Origin: JTS-RE94 sp041750795
GTDB taxonomy: Bacteria; Planctomycetota; Planctomycetia; Pirellulales; PALSA-1355
Length of the DNA: 20,791 nucleotides
Assembly (NCBI GenBank): GCA_041750795.1
Contig: JBGSYQ010000282.1
Span: 1-20,791 of the forward strand
Direction of reading: 5' to 3'
Shown here piece after piece: positions 13,890-20,791 of this stretch. The notes beneath the pieces were generated by a model. The model was given only the letters and a program-made list of their open reading frames with translations. It was not told the origin of the DNA and did no database searches. Numbering within the stretch: the stretch's first letter is position 1; each line of letters begins with the position of its first letter. A program made the position numbers and the translations under genes.

Positions 13890-14851
13890 CCCACGACGGC
13901 GAACCGTCCGTCCTGTTCGCGCACCAGGCCGTCGGCCACGGACTTCTCCAGGTGCGAATTCACTTCGTTGGTCGCCAGCGCCAGATGATAGCCGGGCAGC
14001 TTGGCCCAGATGGTGCGCGAAATCTCGTACACCGTTTGCGGTCCGCCGGCGCGCAGCACGTCGAGTATCTTCTGCTCGCGGTCCAAGTGATGCCCCTTCA
14101 ACTCGGCCGCTCGTTCCGCCAGGTTCGAAAACGGCGGCCCGTGCCCCGGCAGCACGATCAGGTCGTCCGATTCGAGCGCCGCCACGCGGTCCAGCGAATC
14201 CAGAAAACGCTGCACCATGCCGGTGCGCCGCATCTCGCCGGCGCCGATGTTGGGAGAAATCGTCGGCAACACCGTGTCGCCGCTGAACAGATAGTTGCCG
14301 TATCGCAGGCAAATGCAACCTTGCGTATGGCCGGGCGTGTGAATCACTTCCAGCTTCTGGCCCGAGATCTCCAGCACGTCGCCGTCGCGCAGCCGCTCGG
14401 CCGGCGTCTCCTTGGCAAACCGCTTGCCGTGCCCGAGAAACTGCACCAGCTTCTCGATGGTTTCCGCCGGCGTGCGAAACTGTTCCAACCGGCGCCGCAC
14501 CAGCGGCACGAAGTCGTCGTGCCTCGAGTCGAGCTCGGCCACGCCCTCCCAATCGTCCTCGTGAATGTAGACCGTCGCTCCGCTGCGATCGCGCACGTCG
14601 CGCGCCAGCCCGATGTGGTCGGCGTGCTTGTGCGTCAGCACCACTTGCCGCACCGCGTCGATCGACAGACCCAGCGCCGCCAGGCCGCTCTCCAGCGCCG
14701 CCAGTGCCTCGGGCGTGCCGATGCCGGTGTCGATCAGCGTCAACGGATCGCCGGCGATCACATAGATGTTCAATTCGCCCTCGAACATCGGGTTGGGAAT
14801 CCCAATGTGGTGGACGGGGACTGCGCTGTTCGCTTTCACGCGATGGCTCAC
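13886..14851 (-). CDS. LACTB2-like metallo-beta-lactamase-fold hydrolase
   Basis: 321 residues. The MBL metal motif THKHADH is at 73-79 (His74, His76, Asp78, His79), completed by His175 (TPGHTQG), Asp192 (SGDT) and His237 (PGHGPP). After the hydrolase domain a C-terminal winged-helix-like region (about 250-318, with ILDVLRAGGPQTVYEISRTIW) matches the LACTB2 layout. Hydrolysis of a nucleic acid or a thioester/lactone is possible; position in an acyl-CoA operon favours thioester or acyl chemistry but does not prove it. The start is GTG at 14851, overlapping the enoyl-CoA hydratase stop as GTGA. The TAG stop at 13886-13888 lies inside the repeat that ends at 13889. Confidence 0.9.
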   Translation of the reverse strand: MSHRVKANSAVPVHHIGIPNPMFEGELNIYVIAGDPLTLIDTGIGTPEALAALESGLAALGLSIDAVRQVVLTHKHADHIGLARDVRDRSGATVYIHEDDWEGVAELDSRHDDFVPLVRRRLEQFRTPAETIEKLVQFLGHGKRFAKETPAERLRDGDVLEISGQKLEVIHTPGHTQGCICLRYGNYLFSGDTVLPTISPNIGAGEMRRTGMVQRFLDSLDRVAALESDDLIVLPGHGPPFSNLAERAAELKGHHLDREQKILDVLRAGGPQTVYEISRTIWAKLPGYHLALATNEVNSHLEKSVADGLVREQDGRFAVVG

Positions 14852-15684
14852 TTTCCAGTAAAGGCCGGGGCACGCTTCTCGAGAAAATGAGCCACCCCCT
14901 CTTTGAAATCCTCGCAGGCCAGGGCTCCCAGCATCTCTTCGTTGGCCACGTCGATCGACTCGCCCAGCGACTGCAGCAAGGCCTGGTACACCTGCCGCTT
15001 GATGATCCGCATCGAGCGCGGCGAGACGGCGTTGGCCAGTTCCACGGCATACTTGCGCACTTCACTCTCGAACGACTCTTGCGGAAACACGCGGCTCACC
15101 AAGCCGATGCGCAGCGCCTCGTCGGCCTCGACCAGCCGCGCCGAGTACAGCAAATCGAGCGCGTTGGCGATGCCCACGATCCGCGGCAGCATCCAGCTCA
15201 TGCCGTATTCGGCGATCAGCCCGCGGCGCGAAAACGCCGTGCTGAACTTGGCCTTGTCCGAAGCGAAGCGAATGTCGCAGTACAGCGCGATCACCATGCC
15301 CAGTCCGGCCGCGGCTCCGTTGATCGCTCCCAGGATCGGCTTCTTGATGTCGAGCAGGTAGGAATAGGTCTTTCGAAAGTCGACCGGCGCCCCGTCGCGC
15401 TGGGGGCCGACGAACTTCGCGCGCAGTCGTTTTTCGATCTCGGCGAAGCCCCCCTGCTCGCTGGCCACGCTGTTCAGGCTGCCCATATCGGCCCCGGCGC
15501 AAAAGCCGCGCCCGGCGCCGGTGAGCACGATCACGCGCACGTTCTCGTCGCGCTCGGCCGAGGTCAGCGCTTCGAGCACTTCCTGCTCCATGGTCGCCGT
15601 CCAGGCGTTCAGCTTGTCGGGCCGGTTGAGCGCCAGAGTCGCCACCCGCTCGCGCACGTCGTAGATGATTTCTTGAAAGGCCAT
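14848..15684 (-). CDS. Enoyl-CoA hydratase/isomerase family protein
   Basis: 278 residues from ATG 15684 (MAFQEIIYDV), with AGGAG 9 nt upstream; an open extension to 15738 has no such signal. Crotonase-fold landmarks: NRPDKLNAWT near the N-terminus, the CoA/oxyanion segment GRGFCAGADMGSL, the second oxyanion segment GAINGAAAGLGMVIALYCDIRFAS, and RRGLIAEYGMSWMLPR with the acidic residue at the usual hydratase position. Expected role: hydration or isomerisation of an enoyl-CoA in the cytoplasm. It follows the acyl-CoA ligase by 64 bp and overlaps the MBL hydrolase by 4 bp, so the three form an operon. Confidence 0.93.
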   Translation of the reverse strand: MAFQEIIYDVRERVATLALNRPDKLNAWTATMEQEVLEALTSAERDENVRVIVLTGAGRGFCAGADMGSLNSVASEQGGFAEIEKRLRAKFVGPQRDGAPVDFRKTYSYLLDIKKPILGAINGAAAGLGMVIALYCDIRFASDKAKFSTAFSRRGLIAEYGMSWMLPRIVGIANALDLLYSARLVEADEALRIGLVSRVFPQESFESEVRKYAVELANAVSPRSMRIIKRQVYQALLQSLGESIDVANEEMLGALACEDFKEGVAHFLEKRAPAFTGK

Positions 15685-15748
15685 GGTCGGTTGCTCCTGC
15701 TTGTTTGGATCGATTCTGCGACGCGCGTCGATGGTCATTGCTTCAGCG

Positions 15749-17317
15749 TCAGGAATGCACGGTCGCAGATTGCCCGCGTTCGTGCTCGGCGATCAACTCG
15801 CGCTTGAGGATCTTGGCCGAAGGACCCTTGGGCAGCGGATCCTTGCGAATCTCCACCGTCCGCGGATACTTGAACGCCGCCAGCCGTTCCTTGCAGTAGG
15901 CTTGAATTTCCTCGGCCGTGGCCGTGGCCCCCGGCTTCAGATACACCACTGCCTTCACTTCCTCGCCCAACTCGTCGTGCTTCACGCCGAACACGGCCGC
16001 CTCGGCGATTGCCGGATGTTCGTACAACAGTTCCTCGATCTCGCGCGGATAGATGTTCAGGCCGCCGCGCAGGATCATGTCCTTTTTTCGGCTGACGATG
16101 TACAGATATCCGTCCTCGTCCAAATGGCCGATGTCGCCGGTCAGGAACCAGCCGTTTTTCATCACCTGCGCCGTGGCCTCGGGCTGCTTGTAATAGCCTT
16201 TCATCACGTTCACGCCGCGAATGGCGATCTCGCCGTCCTTGCCCGTCGGCAGGCGGTTCATGTCGTCGTCGAAGATTCCGATCTGGCAGCCCCAGATCGG
16301 CTTGCCGCACGAGCCCACGCGCGGCGTCACCGGGCTTTGGCTCCAGGTAGCCGTGGGCGAGGTCTCCGTCAACCCGTAGCCTTCGCGAATCGGCTGACCG
16401 TATTGGTCGGTCCACTGCTGCAGCGTCTCGACCGGAATCGGCGCGCCCCCGGTGGCGCACATCCGCAGCGAGCTTAGATCGTATTGCTTGCGCTCGGGAT
16501 GGTGCAGCATGGTCAGGTACATCGTCGGCACGGCCGCGAAATGCGTGACGCGATCGCGCTCGATCATCTCCATGGCTTTGGCCGCGTCGAACCGCACCAT
16601 CAACGTCAGCGTGCTCCCCATGGCCAGCACGGTGTTCATCACGCACGACTGGCCATAACTGTGAAACAACGGCAGCACGGCCATCCGCACCTCGTCCTCG
16701 CGCCACGTCTCGTCGCTCAATTGCGGCAACATGCGGCACTGATAGAACAAATTGAAGTGCGAAAGCTCCGCGCCCTTGGGCTTGCCGGTGGTGCCGCTGG
16801 TGTAACCGATCACGGCCGTGTCGTCCGGCGAAGTGGCTACCGTCTCGAAGACCTCGCTGCCCCGTGCAACCAGGTCGTCGAACGCGTGAACGCCCGCCTC
16901 GCCCAGGTGGGGAGCCTTGCTCGGATAATCCACCAGGATCAAGTGCCGGCAGGTGTCCACGTTGCGAAACGCCTCGAGCGCTTCGGCAAGGTACTCGGTG
17001 CAGGCGATGATGCCAATCGCTTCGCTGTCTTCCAGCAGGAACTCAAGTTCGCGCTGCTTGTAAAGAATGTTAACCGGCACCACCACGCCGCCCGTTTTCA
17101 GGATGCCGAAGTAGGCCAGCACGAATTCCGGAACGTTGGGCAGCATGAGCAGCATCTTCTGCCCCTGGTGCAGCCCCAGCTTCGCCAGCGAGCTGGCCAC
17201 GCGATTGGTCAACGTTTCCACCTCGGCATACGTCAGCTTGCGATCATCGGCGATCACGGCGGTTCGCTCGGGAATTCGCTCGGCGTTTTCACTGAGCACA
17301 AAGGCTAGATTCAGCAT
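15749..17317 (-). CDS. Long/medium-chain acyl-CoA ligase (ANL superfamily)
   Basis: 522 residues, normal length. Adenylation motifs in order: YTSGTTGKPKGAELSH (ATP-binding P-loop), YGLTETSPT, TGDIGHLDEDGYLYI, RKKDMILRGGLNIYPREIE (hinge and CoA-binding region) and PKGPSAKILKREL, with the catalytic lysine at 502. Expected reaction: ATP-dependent activation of a fatty or aromatic acid to its CoA thioester, in the cytoplasm; chain preference is not visible. GGAG lies about 9 nt before the ATG. It is the first gene of the minus-strand operon and is divergent from the thiolase gene, across 614 bp rich in repeats. Confidence 0.95.
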   Translation of the reverse strand: MLNLAFVLSENAERIPERTAVIADDRKLTYAEVETLTNRVASSLAKLGLHQGQKMLLMLPNVPEFVLAYFGILKTGGVVVPVNILYKQRELEFLLEDSEAIGIIACTEYLAEALEAFRNVDTCRHLILVDYPSKAPHLGEAGVHAFDDLVARGSEVFETVATSPDDTAVIGYTSGTTGKPKGAELSHFNLFYQCRMLPQLSDETWREDEVRMAVLPLFHSYGQSCVMNTVLAMGSTLTLMVRFDAAKAMEMIERDRVTHFAAVPTMYLTMLHHPERKQYDLSSLRMCATGGAPIPVETLQQWTDQYGQPIREGYGLTETSPTATWSQSPVTPRVGSCGKPIWGCQIGIFDDDMNRLPTGKDGEIAIRGVNVMKGYYKQPEATAQVMKNGWFLTGDIGHLDEDGYLYIVSRKKDMILRGGLNIYPREIEELLYEHPAIAEAAVFGVKHDELGEEVKAVVYLKPGATATAEEIQAYCKERLAAFKYPRTVEIRKDPLPKGPSAKILKRELIAEHERGQSATVHS

Positions 17318-17407
17318 GGGACGCGTCTCCTCGAACTTGCCTGGGCCGTGAGTAGTCTCGATACGATTCCGCTACGCACTAACTTGACTAACGATGCCAG
17401 ATGTGAG

Positions 17408-17490
17408 CTGTGCCACGGGTGGCGCCAGCCACCCGTGCTTCCCTCCGCTACACCAACCTCCAAGCACTGGTGGCTACCGCCACCAGTGCC
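17408..17490. repeat. Two-hairpin repeat unit, copy 1
   Basis: Two perfect hairpins: 17414-17437, a 10-bp stem CACGGGTGGC/GCCACCCGTG with loop GCCA, and 17464-17489, an 11-bp stem GCACTGGTGGC/GCCACCAGTGC with loop TACC, joined by 26 bp. The same unit recurs 117 bp downstream. No gene is supported in 17318-17931; open frames here change with every repeat boundary. Confidence 0.9.
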
Positions 17491-17524
17491 GTACTGTTCA
17501 GCCGTTGGTGCCAAGCAACCACAA

Positions 17525-17606
17525 CTGTGCCACGGGTGGCGCCAGCCACTCGTGCTTCCCTCCGCTACACCAAACTACAAGCACTGGTGGCTACCGCCAG
17601 TGGCAC
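17525..17606. repeat. Two-hairpin repeat unit, copy 2
   Basis: Direct repeat of the unit at 17408, with a period of 117 bp. Hairpin 1 (17531-17554) has one C-to-T change that keeps a G-T pair. Hairpin 2 (17581-17606) has lost three or four bases of its right arm but still folds through CACTGG/CCAGTG. The linker differs at two positions. Confidence 0.9.
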
Positions 17607-17778
17607 GAAGCACCAGGCGCAGCATCGAAGCGGCCTCAGCATCCCCCTGCGGGACGAAACGGCCGAAAACAAAAATCGCACCCTCGCGCCCTGTCCGTCT
17701 CTTTTCAGGCCGCAGGCGACGGTGTACATTCTACCGAACGGACGGTAGGGAGCAACAGGGTGTTGGATTCGCAAGCCC

Positions 17779-17803
17779 GTAGCTGGATTCGCAAGAATTC
17801 AGC
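17779..17803 (+). repeat. 25-bp GCAA-loop hairpin repeat, copy 2
   Basis: Identical to the reverse complement of 1706-1730, about 16 kb away. It folds as CTGGATTC-GCAA-GAATTCAG. A degenerate relative, TTGGATTCGCAAGCCC, lies just upstream (17763-17778). Confidence 0.85.
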
Positions 17804-17815
17804 ACCCTTGGATTG

Positions 17816-17831
17816 GAAGTCGTGCGACTTC
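17816..17831. repeat. Short perfect palindrome upstream of thiolase
   Basis: GAAGTCGTGCGACTTC: 7-bp arms around TG, 101 bp before the thiolase start. It could be an operator for the thiolase gene or another fragment of the repeat families around it. The rest of 17832-17931 shows no promoter that I trust. Confidence 0.55.
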
Positions 17832-17931
17832 AGCGACCGTCATTTTTCGCCGCCATTTTCGCGCATCGCGGCCGACCCTTCCGGTCGCCGCGGTGTCGCA
17901 GCCATTGCCGCTATACCGGGAGTCATGACCG

Positions 17932-19122
17932 ATGAGAGAAGCCGTTGTCGTAGCCCATTCGCGCACGCCGCTGGCCAAGAGCTTTCGCGGCTCGTTCAAC
18001 TTGACGCGGCCCGACGACCTGGCCGCCCATTGCATCACCGACGTGCTCAAAAAAGTGCCCCAACTCGACGTCAAGGAAATCGAAGACTGCTATCTGGGTT
18101 GCGCCAATCCCGAAGGAACGCAGGGGTGGAACGTCGCGCGCATTGCCGCGATGCAAGCCGGCCTGCCCACCAGCGTGGCGGGGGCCACCATCAATCGCTT
18201 CTGCTCGTCCGGCTTGCAGGCCGTCGTGCTGGCCGCGCATCAAATCATCCAGCAAGGCGTCGACGCCATCCTGGCCGGCGGCGTGGAAAGCATCACCGCC
18301 ATCTCCGGTCGCCGCAGTGACCCCAATCCCGTACTGAAGGAAAAGATGCCCGGGCTGTACATGGTGATGGGCGACACGGCCGAAGTCGTCGCCAAGCGCT
18401 ACAGCATCAGCCGCGAGGCGCAAGACGAGTACTCGCTCGGCAGCCAGCAGCGCACCGCCCGCGCCCAGGTCGAAGGACTGCTCGACGAAGAGATCGCCCC
18501 CATGAAAGTCACGCGCGGCATCGTGGACAAGAAAACCGGAGAAGTCGTAGGCAAGGAGGAGCACACCATTACCAAGGACGAGTGCAACCGCCCCGACACC
18601 ACGCTCGAAGGTCTGCTCAAGCTGAAGCCCTACTTCGATCCCGACAGCGGCCAAGGCAGCGTCACCGCCGGCAACGCCTCGCAAATGTCGGACGGCGCCA
18701 GCGCCTGCGTGATCATGTCGCGCCAGCGCGCCGAGCAACTCGGAATCAAGCCCAAGCTCATCTTCCGCGGCTTCCAGGTCGCCGGCTGCGAGCCCGACGA
18801 GATGGGCATCGGCCCGGTGTTCGCCGTGCCCAAGCTACTGCAACGCGCCGGGCTGAAAATGGAAGACGTCGACCTGTGGGAGCTCAACGAGGCGTTCGCC
18901 GTGCAGGTGCTCTATTGCCGCGACAAGCTGGGCATCGACCCGTCAAAGCTCAACGTCAATGGCGGCTCGATTGCCATCGGCCATCCGTTCGGCATGACAG
19001 GTTCGCGCATGGTCGGCACCATCGCCAACGAAATGCTCCGCCGCAAAGCGCGCTACGGCGTGGTCACCATGTGCATCGGCGGCGGCCAAGGCGCAGCCGG
19101 ATTGTTCGAGGCGTGTTTGTAG
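17932..19122 (+). CDS. Acetyl-CoA acyltransferase (thiolase)
   Basis: 396 residues, full length. The catalytic triad of thiolases is intact: nucleophile Cys91 (NRFCSSGLQ), His351 (GGSIAIGHPFGMTGSR) and Cys381 (CIGGGQGAAGLFEA). Also present are WELNEAFAVQ and NASQMSDGASA. Expected reaction: CoA-dependent cleavage of 3-ketoacyl-CoA in beta-oxidation; the biosynthetic direction is also possible. GGGAG lies about 9 nt before the ATG. It is the first gene of the plus-strand half of the acyl-CoA cluster, followed by the dehalogenase and an enoyl-CoA hydratase domain protein. Confidence 0.95.
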   Translation: MREAVVVAHSRTPLAKSFRGSFNLTRPDDLAAHCITDVLKKVPQLDVKEIEDCYLGCANPEGTQGWNVARIAAMQAGLPTSVAGATINRFCSSGLQAVVLAAHQIIQQGVDAILAGGVESITAISGRRSDPNPVLKEKMPGLYMVMGDTAEVVAKRYSISREAQDEYSLGSQQRTARAQVEGLLDEEIAPMKVTRGIVDKKTGEVVGKEEHTITKDECNRPDTTLEGLLKLKPYFDPDSGQGSVTAGNASQMSDGASACVIMSRQRAEQLGIKPKLIFRGFQVAGCEPDEMGIGPVFAVPKLLQRAGLKMEDVDLWELNEAFAVQVLYCRDKLGIDPSKLNVNGGSIAIGHPFGMTGSRMVGTIANEMLRRKARYGVVTMCIGGGQGAAGLFEACL

Positions 19123-19172
19123 TGAAATCCGTTGCATCCATGAATGCCGTGCAAAGCAACCGCCAGACCCGC

Positions 19173-19237
19173 CCGAAGCGCGAGCGTGGGAACCGGCAAA
19201 TGGGTTTTCCCATGCGCGATTCTCGCTGGCGCTTCGG
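19173..19237. repeat. Inverted repeat between thiolase and dehalogenase
   Basis: CCGAAGCGC (19173-19181) and GCGCTTCGG (19229-19237) are perfect inverted arms, extended inward by AGCG/CGCT after one mismatch. From memory, CCGAAGCGC-GAGCG-type sequences recur in planctomycete intergenic DNA. This one lies in the possible N-terminal extension of the next gene. Confidence 0.7.
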
Positions 19238-19331
19238 AGTAGGATTCGCACTGTCGTGTGCGATTCTAGTCGTACTTGTCGCCGGCCACGTGACTTTCGC
19301 CGACGAACCGAAAACCGTAGGAGATCACACG

Positions 19332-20231
19332 ATGAAAGTTCTCCGCACGCCCGAGGAACGTTTCGCCGGCCTGGCGGACTTTCCCTACGAACCGCGCTAC
19401 GTCGACGTCGATGACCAGTTGCGCATGGCGTACGTCGAGAGCGGCCAGGGGGACGAAGTGTTCCTCTGTCTGCACGGCGAACCGTCGTGGAGCTATCTGT
19501 ATCGCAAGATGATTCCCACGCTGGCCGAGCACGGCCGCGTGGTGGCGCCCGACCTGATCGGCTTCGGCCGCTCCGACAAACCGGCCCAGCGCGCCGATTA
19601 CACGTTCGACATGCACCACGACGCACTGGTGTCGTTCATCGAGAAGCTCGATCTGAAGAATATCACGCTGGTCTGCCAGGACTGGGGCGGCCTGCTGGGA
19701 TTGCCCATTGCCACGGAAATGCCCGACCGTTTCGCGCGGCTGGTCATCATGAATACCGGCCTGCCGATCAACGGCAAACCGCTGAGCCCCGGCTTCATGG
19801 CCTGGCGCGCGTTCTCGCAGCGCAGCGACGACATGGACGTTGCCCGCATTCTGCAAGGGGCCACGGTGAGCGACCTCTCGGACGACGTCTTGGCCGCGTA
19901 CGCGGCGCCGTTTCCCGACAAGACGTACAAGGCCGGCGCACTGGAGTTCCCGCTGCTGGTGCCCATCGATGAAGAATCCCCTGCGCTACCCTCGATGCGC
20001 AAAGCGGCCGAAGTGTTCAAGACCTGGAGCAAACCGGTGCTGGTCATGTTCTCCGACAAGGATCCGGTGACCTCCGGCGGCGATCGCTTTTTCCGCGCCT
20101 TGATCCCCACGGCCAAAGACGAGCCGGAAATCACCATCCACGGCGGCGGCCATTTCCTGCAGGAAGACAAGGGCGAGGAAATCGCCGGCCACATCGTCGA
20201 GTTTGCCAAGCGCCGCCCATTAAGAAACTAA
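19332..20231 (+). CDS. Haloalkane dehalogenase, subfamily I-like (alpha/beta hydrolase)
   Basis: 299 residues from ATG 19332, with AGGAG exactly 8 nt upstream and a length typical of the family. Expected reaction: hydrolytic removal of halide from a haloalkane to give an alcohol. Catalytic set: nucleophile Asp117 with halide-binding Trp118 (CQDWGG), a second candidate halide Trp158 (FMAWRAFSQ), acid Asp244 (FSDKDPVT), base His274 (GGGHFLQED), and the oxyanion segment HGEPSWSYLYRK. The frame is also open upstream through ATGs at 19140, 19200 and 19212, and there encodes a plausible signal peptide (FGVGFALSCAILVVLVAGHVTFA then DEP), so an exported form is possible. It sits between thiolase and an enoyl-CoA hydratase gene. 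Other alpha/beta-hydrolase activities cannot be fully excluded. Confidence 0.9.
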   Translation: MKVLRTPEERFAGLADFPYEPRYVDVDDQLRMAYVESGQGDEVFLCLHGEPSWSYLYRKMIPTLAEHGRVVAPDLIGFGRSDKPAQRADYTFDMHHDALVSFIEKLDLKNITLVCQDWGGLLGLPIATEMPDRFARLVIMNTGLPINGKPLSPGFMAWRAFSQRSDDMDVARILQGATVSDLSDDVLAAYAAPFPDKTYKAGALEFPLLVPIDEESPALPSMRKAAEVFKTWSKPVLVMFSDKDPVTSGGDRFFRALIPTAKDEPEITIHGGGHFLQEDKGEEIAGHIVEFAKRRPLRN

Positions 20232-20263
20232 CGCGAAACGCGCCCGCGCCAAGTTAGCCCCGG

Positions 20264-20278
20264 TCGATGACCGGAGTC
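20264..20278. other. Short hairpin after the dehalogenase gene
   Basis: CCGGTC-GAT-GACCGG-type palindrome about 30 bp after the stop codon, without a following T-run. It may protect or attenuate the transcript; as a terminator it is weak. Confidence 0.35.
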
Positions 20279-20307
20279 TAAACCAACGAACCAAATTTCC
20301 ATACAAT
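20279..20307 (+). promoter_or_regulatory. Weak candidate promoter for the 3'-truncated beta-oxidation gene
   Basis: TACAAT at 20302-20307 matches 5 of 6 of the -10 consensus, in a locally AT-rich stretch 57 bp before the ATG at 20364. The -35 at 17-bp spacing (TAAACC) is poor. Confidence 0.25.
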
Positions 20308-20363
20308 CGACAACCGCCAACACGCCACCACACGCTCAACACACGAACACGAGGACGCCAACC

Positions 20364-20791
20364 ATGAGCGATTTAGTTACTCTCACCAAAGACGGTGACA
20401 TCGCGGTCATCACCATCAACAACCCGCCGGTGAACGCCTTGAGTCCCGGCGTGCCCGAGGGCATCAAGGACTCGGTCATTGCCGCCGAAAAGGACGACTC
20501 GGTCAGAGCCATTGTGCTCATCGGCGGCGGCCGCACGTTCATCGCCGGCGCCGATATCAAGGAATTCGGCAAGATGACCTCCGGCGCCAAGGATCGCGGC
20601 CCCGGCATCAACCCGATTCTCGACGTCGTCGAGAATTGCAAAAAGCCGATCGTGGCCGCCATCCACGGCACGGCCTTCGGCGGCGGATTGGAAACCGCCA
20701 TGGCCTGCCACTATCGCGTGGCAGTGCCCAACGCCCTGGTCGGCCAGCCCGAGTGCAAGCTGGGCATCATTCCCGGCGCGGGCGGCACGCA
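20364..20791 (+). CDS. Enoyl-CoA hydratase domain, probably the N-terminus of a FadJ/FadB-type multifunctional protein (3' truncated by the window)
   Basis: 142 residues are visible before the window ends. Crotonase landmarks: ITINNPPVNALS, GGGRTFIAGADIKEFG (first oxyanion segment), IHGTAFGGGLETAMACHYRVA with Glu110, and GQPECKLGIIPGAGGT with Glu130. The two glutamates are those of true hydratases. The 'PPVNALS...ADIKEFG' wording is closest to the N-terminal half of bifunctional hydratase/3-hydroxyacyl-CoA dehydrogenases, so a dehydrogenase domain probably follows outside the window; that is inference. GAGGA lies 8 nt before the ATG. It completes a beta-oxidation set with the thiolase upstream and the divergent ligase and hydratase. 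Confidence 0.9.
   Translation, partial: MSDLVTLTKDGDIAVITINNPPVNALSPGVPEGIKDSVIAAEKDDSVRAIVLIGGGRTFIAGADIKEFGKMTSGAKDRGPGINPILDVVENCKKPIVAAIHGTAFGGGLETAMACHYRVAVPNALVGQPECKLGIIPGAGGT

Noticed and set aside
16484..17308. 274-codon plus-strand open frame opposite the acyl-CoA ligase
   Set aside because: Shadow frame of a clearly functional ligase gene.
17408..17606. CRISPR array
   Set aside because: Only two units, each about 83 bp with internal palindromes and a single 34-bp gap; no repeat-spacer pattern and no cas genes.
17348..18320. Open frames across the two-hairpin repeats (144, 308 and 112 codons)
   Set aside because: Their sequence is a translation of the duplicated palindromes and the longest runs into the thiolase gene in another frame.

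Overview
The window looks like a chromosomal segment of a planctomycete (Planctomycetota, probably a Pirellula-like lineage). The basis is high GC, a formylglycine-type sulfatase with a secretion signal, a small lysine-rich protein with a lone CxxCH heme site, a lysine-rich duplicated DNA-binding-like protein, the C-terminal region of what is probably a protein kinase, and intergenic DNA crowded with short palindromic repeats. This is judged from memory of such proteins and not from a search. No tRNA, rRNA, CRISPR array, transposase or phage gene was found.

Layout. 1-1388 (+): 3' part of a large protein, probably the sensor/effector tail of a Ser/Thr kinase. 1389-1915: repeats, then a candidate promoter for a secreted cytochrome c-like protein (1916-2344, +) that ends in a strong intrinsic terminator. 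2503-7015 (all -): an 8-TM protein, an aldose 1-epimerase-like protein, a sulfatase and a DUF1648-like membrane protein. 7202-13060 (all -): an MFS transporter, an NHL beta-propeller, an Ldh_2-family dehydrogenase (4-bp overlap with the NHL gene) and an SMP-30 lactonase-like protein, which together look like a carboxylate or sugar-acid uptake and oxidation operon, followed by a DinB-fold protein and a basic two-repeat protein. 13405-13614 (+): a tiny proline-rich lipoprotein. 13886-17317 (-): acyl-CoA ligase, enoyl-CoA hydratase and a LACTB2-like metallo-hydrolase, the last two overlapping by 4 bp. 17932-20791 (+): thiolase, haloalkane dehalogenase and the start of an enoyl-CoA hydratase/FadJ-type protein. 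The last two blocks form a divergent acyl-CoA/beta-oxidation cluster with a dehalogenase inside it.

The most unusual content is intergenic. One repeat family occurs five times (two full-length copies of 154-158 bp, at 1421 and 13732; one internally deleted; two truncated). It has 16-bp terminal inverted repeats and five consecutive hairpins. Between copies, base pairs covary, GNRA tetraloops are kept, and G-U pairs fall consistently on one strand, which suggests a structured RNA or a mobile MITE-like element under structural selection. Four of the five copies sit within about 35 bp of a stop codon, and in one case the repeat supplies the stop codon. Other palindromic families are a two-hairpin unit duplicated at a 117-bp period (17408-17606), a 25-bp GCAA-loop hairpin present at both ends of the window (1706 and 17779), a 91-bp hairpin at 4886, and an inverted repeat lying in the alternative N-terminal coding region of the dehalogenase.
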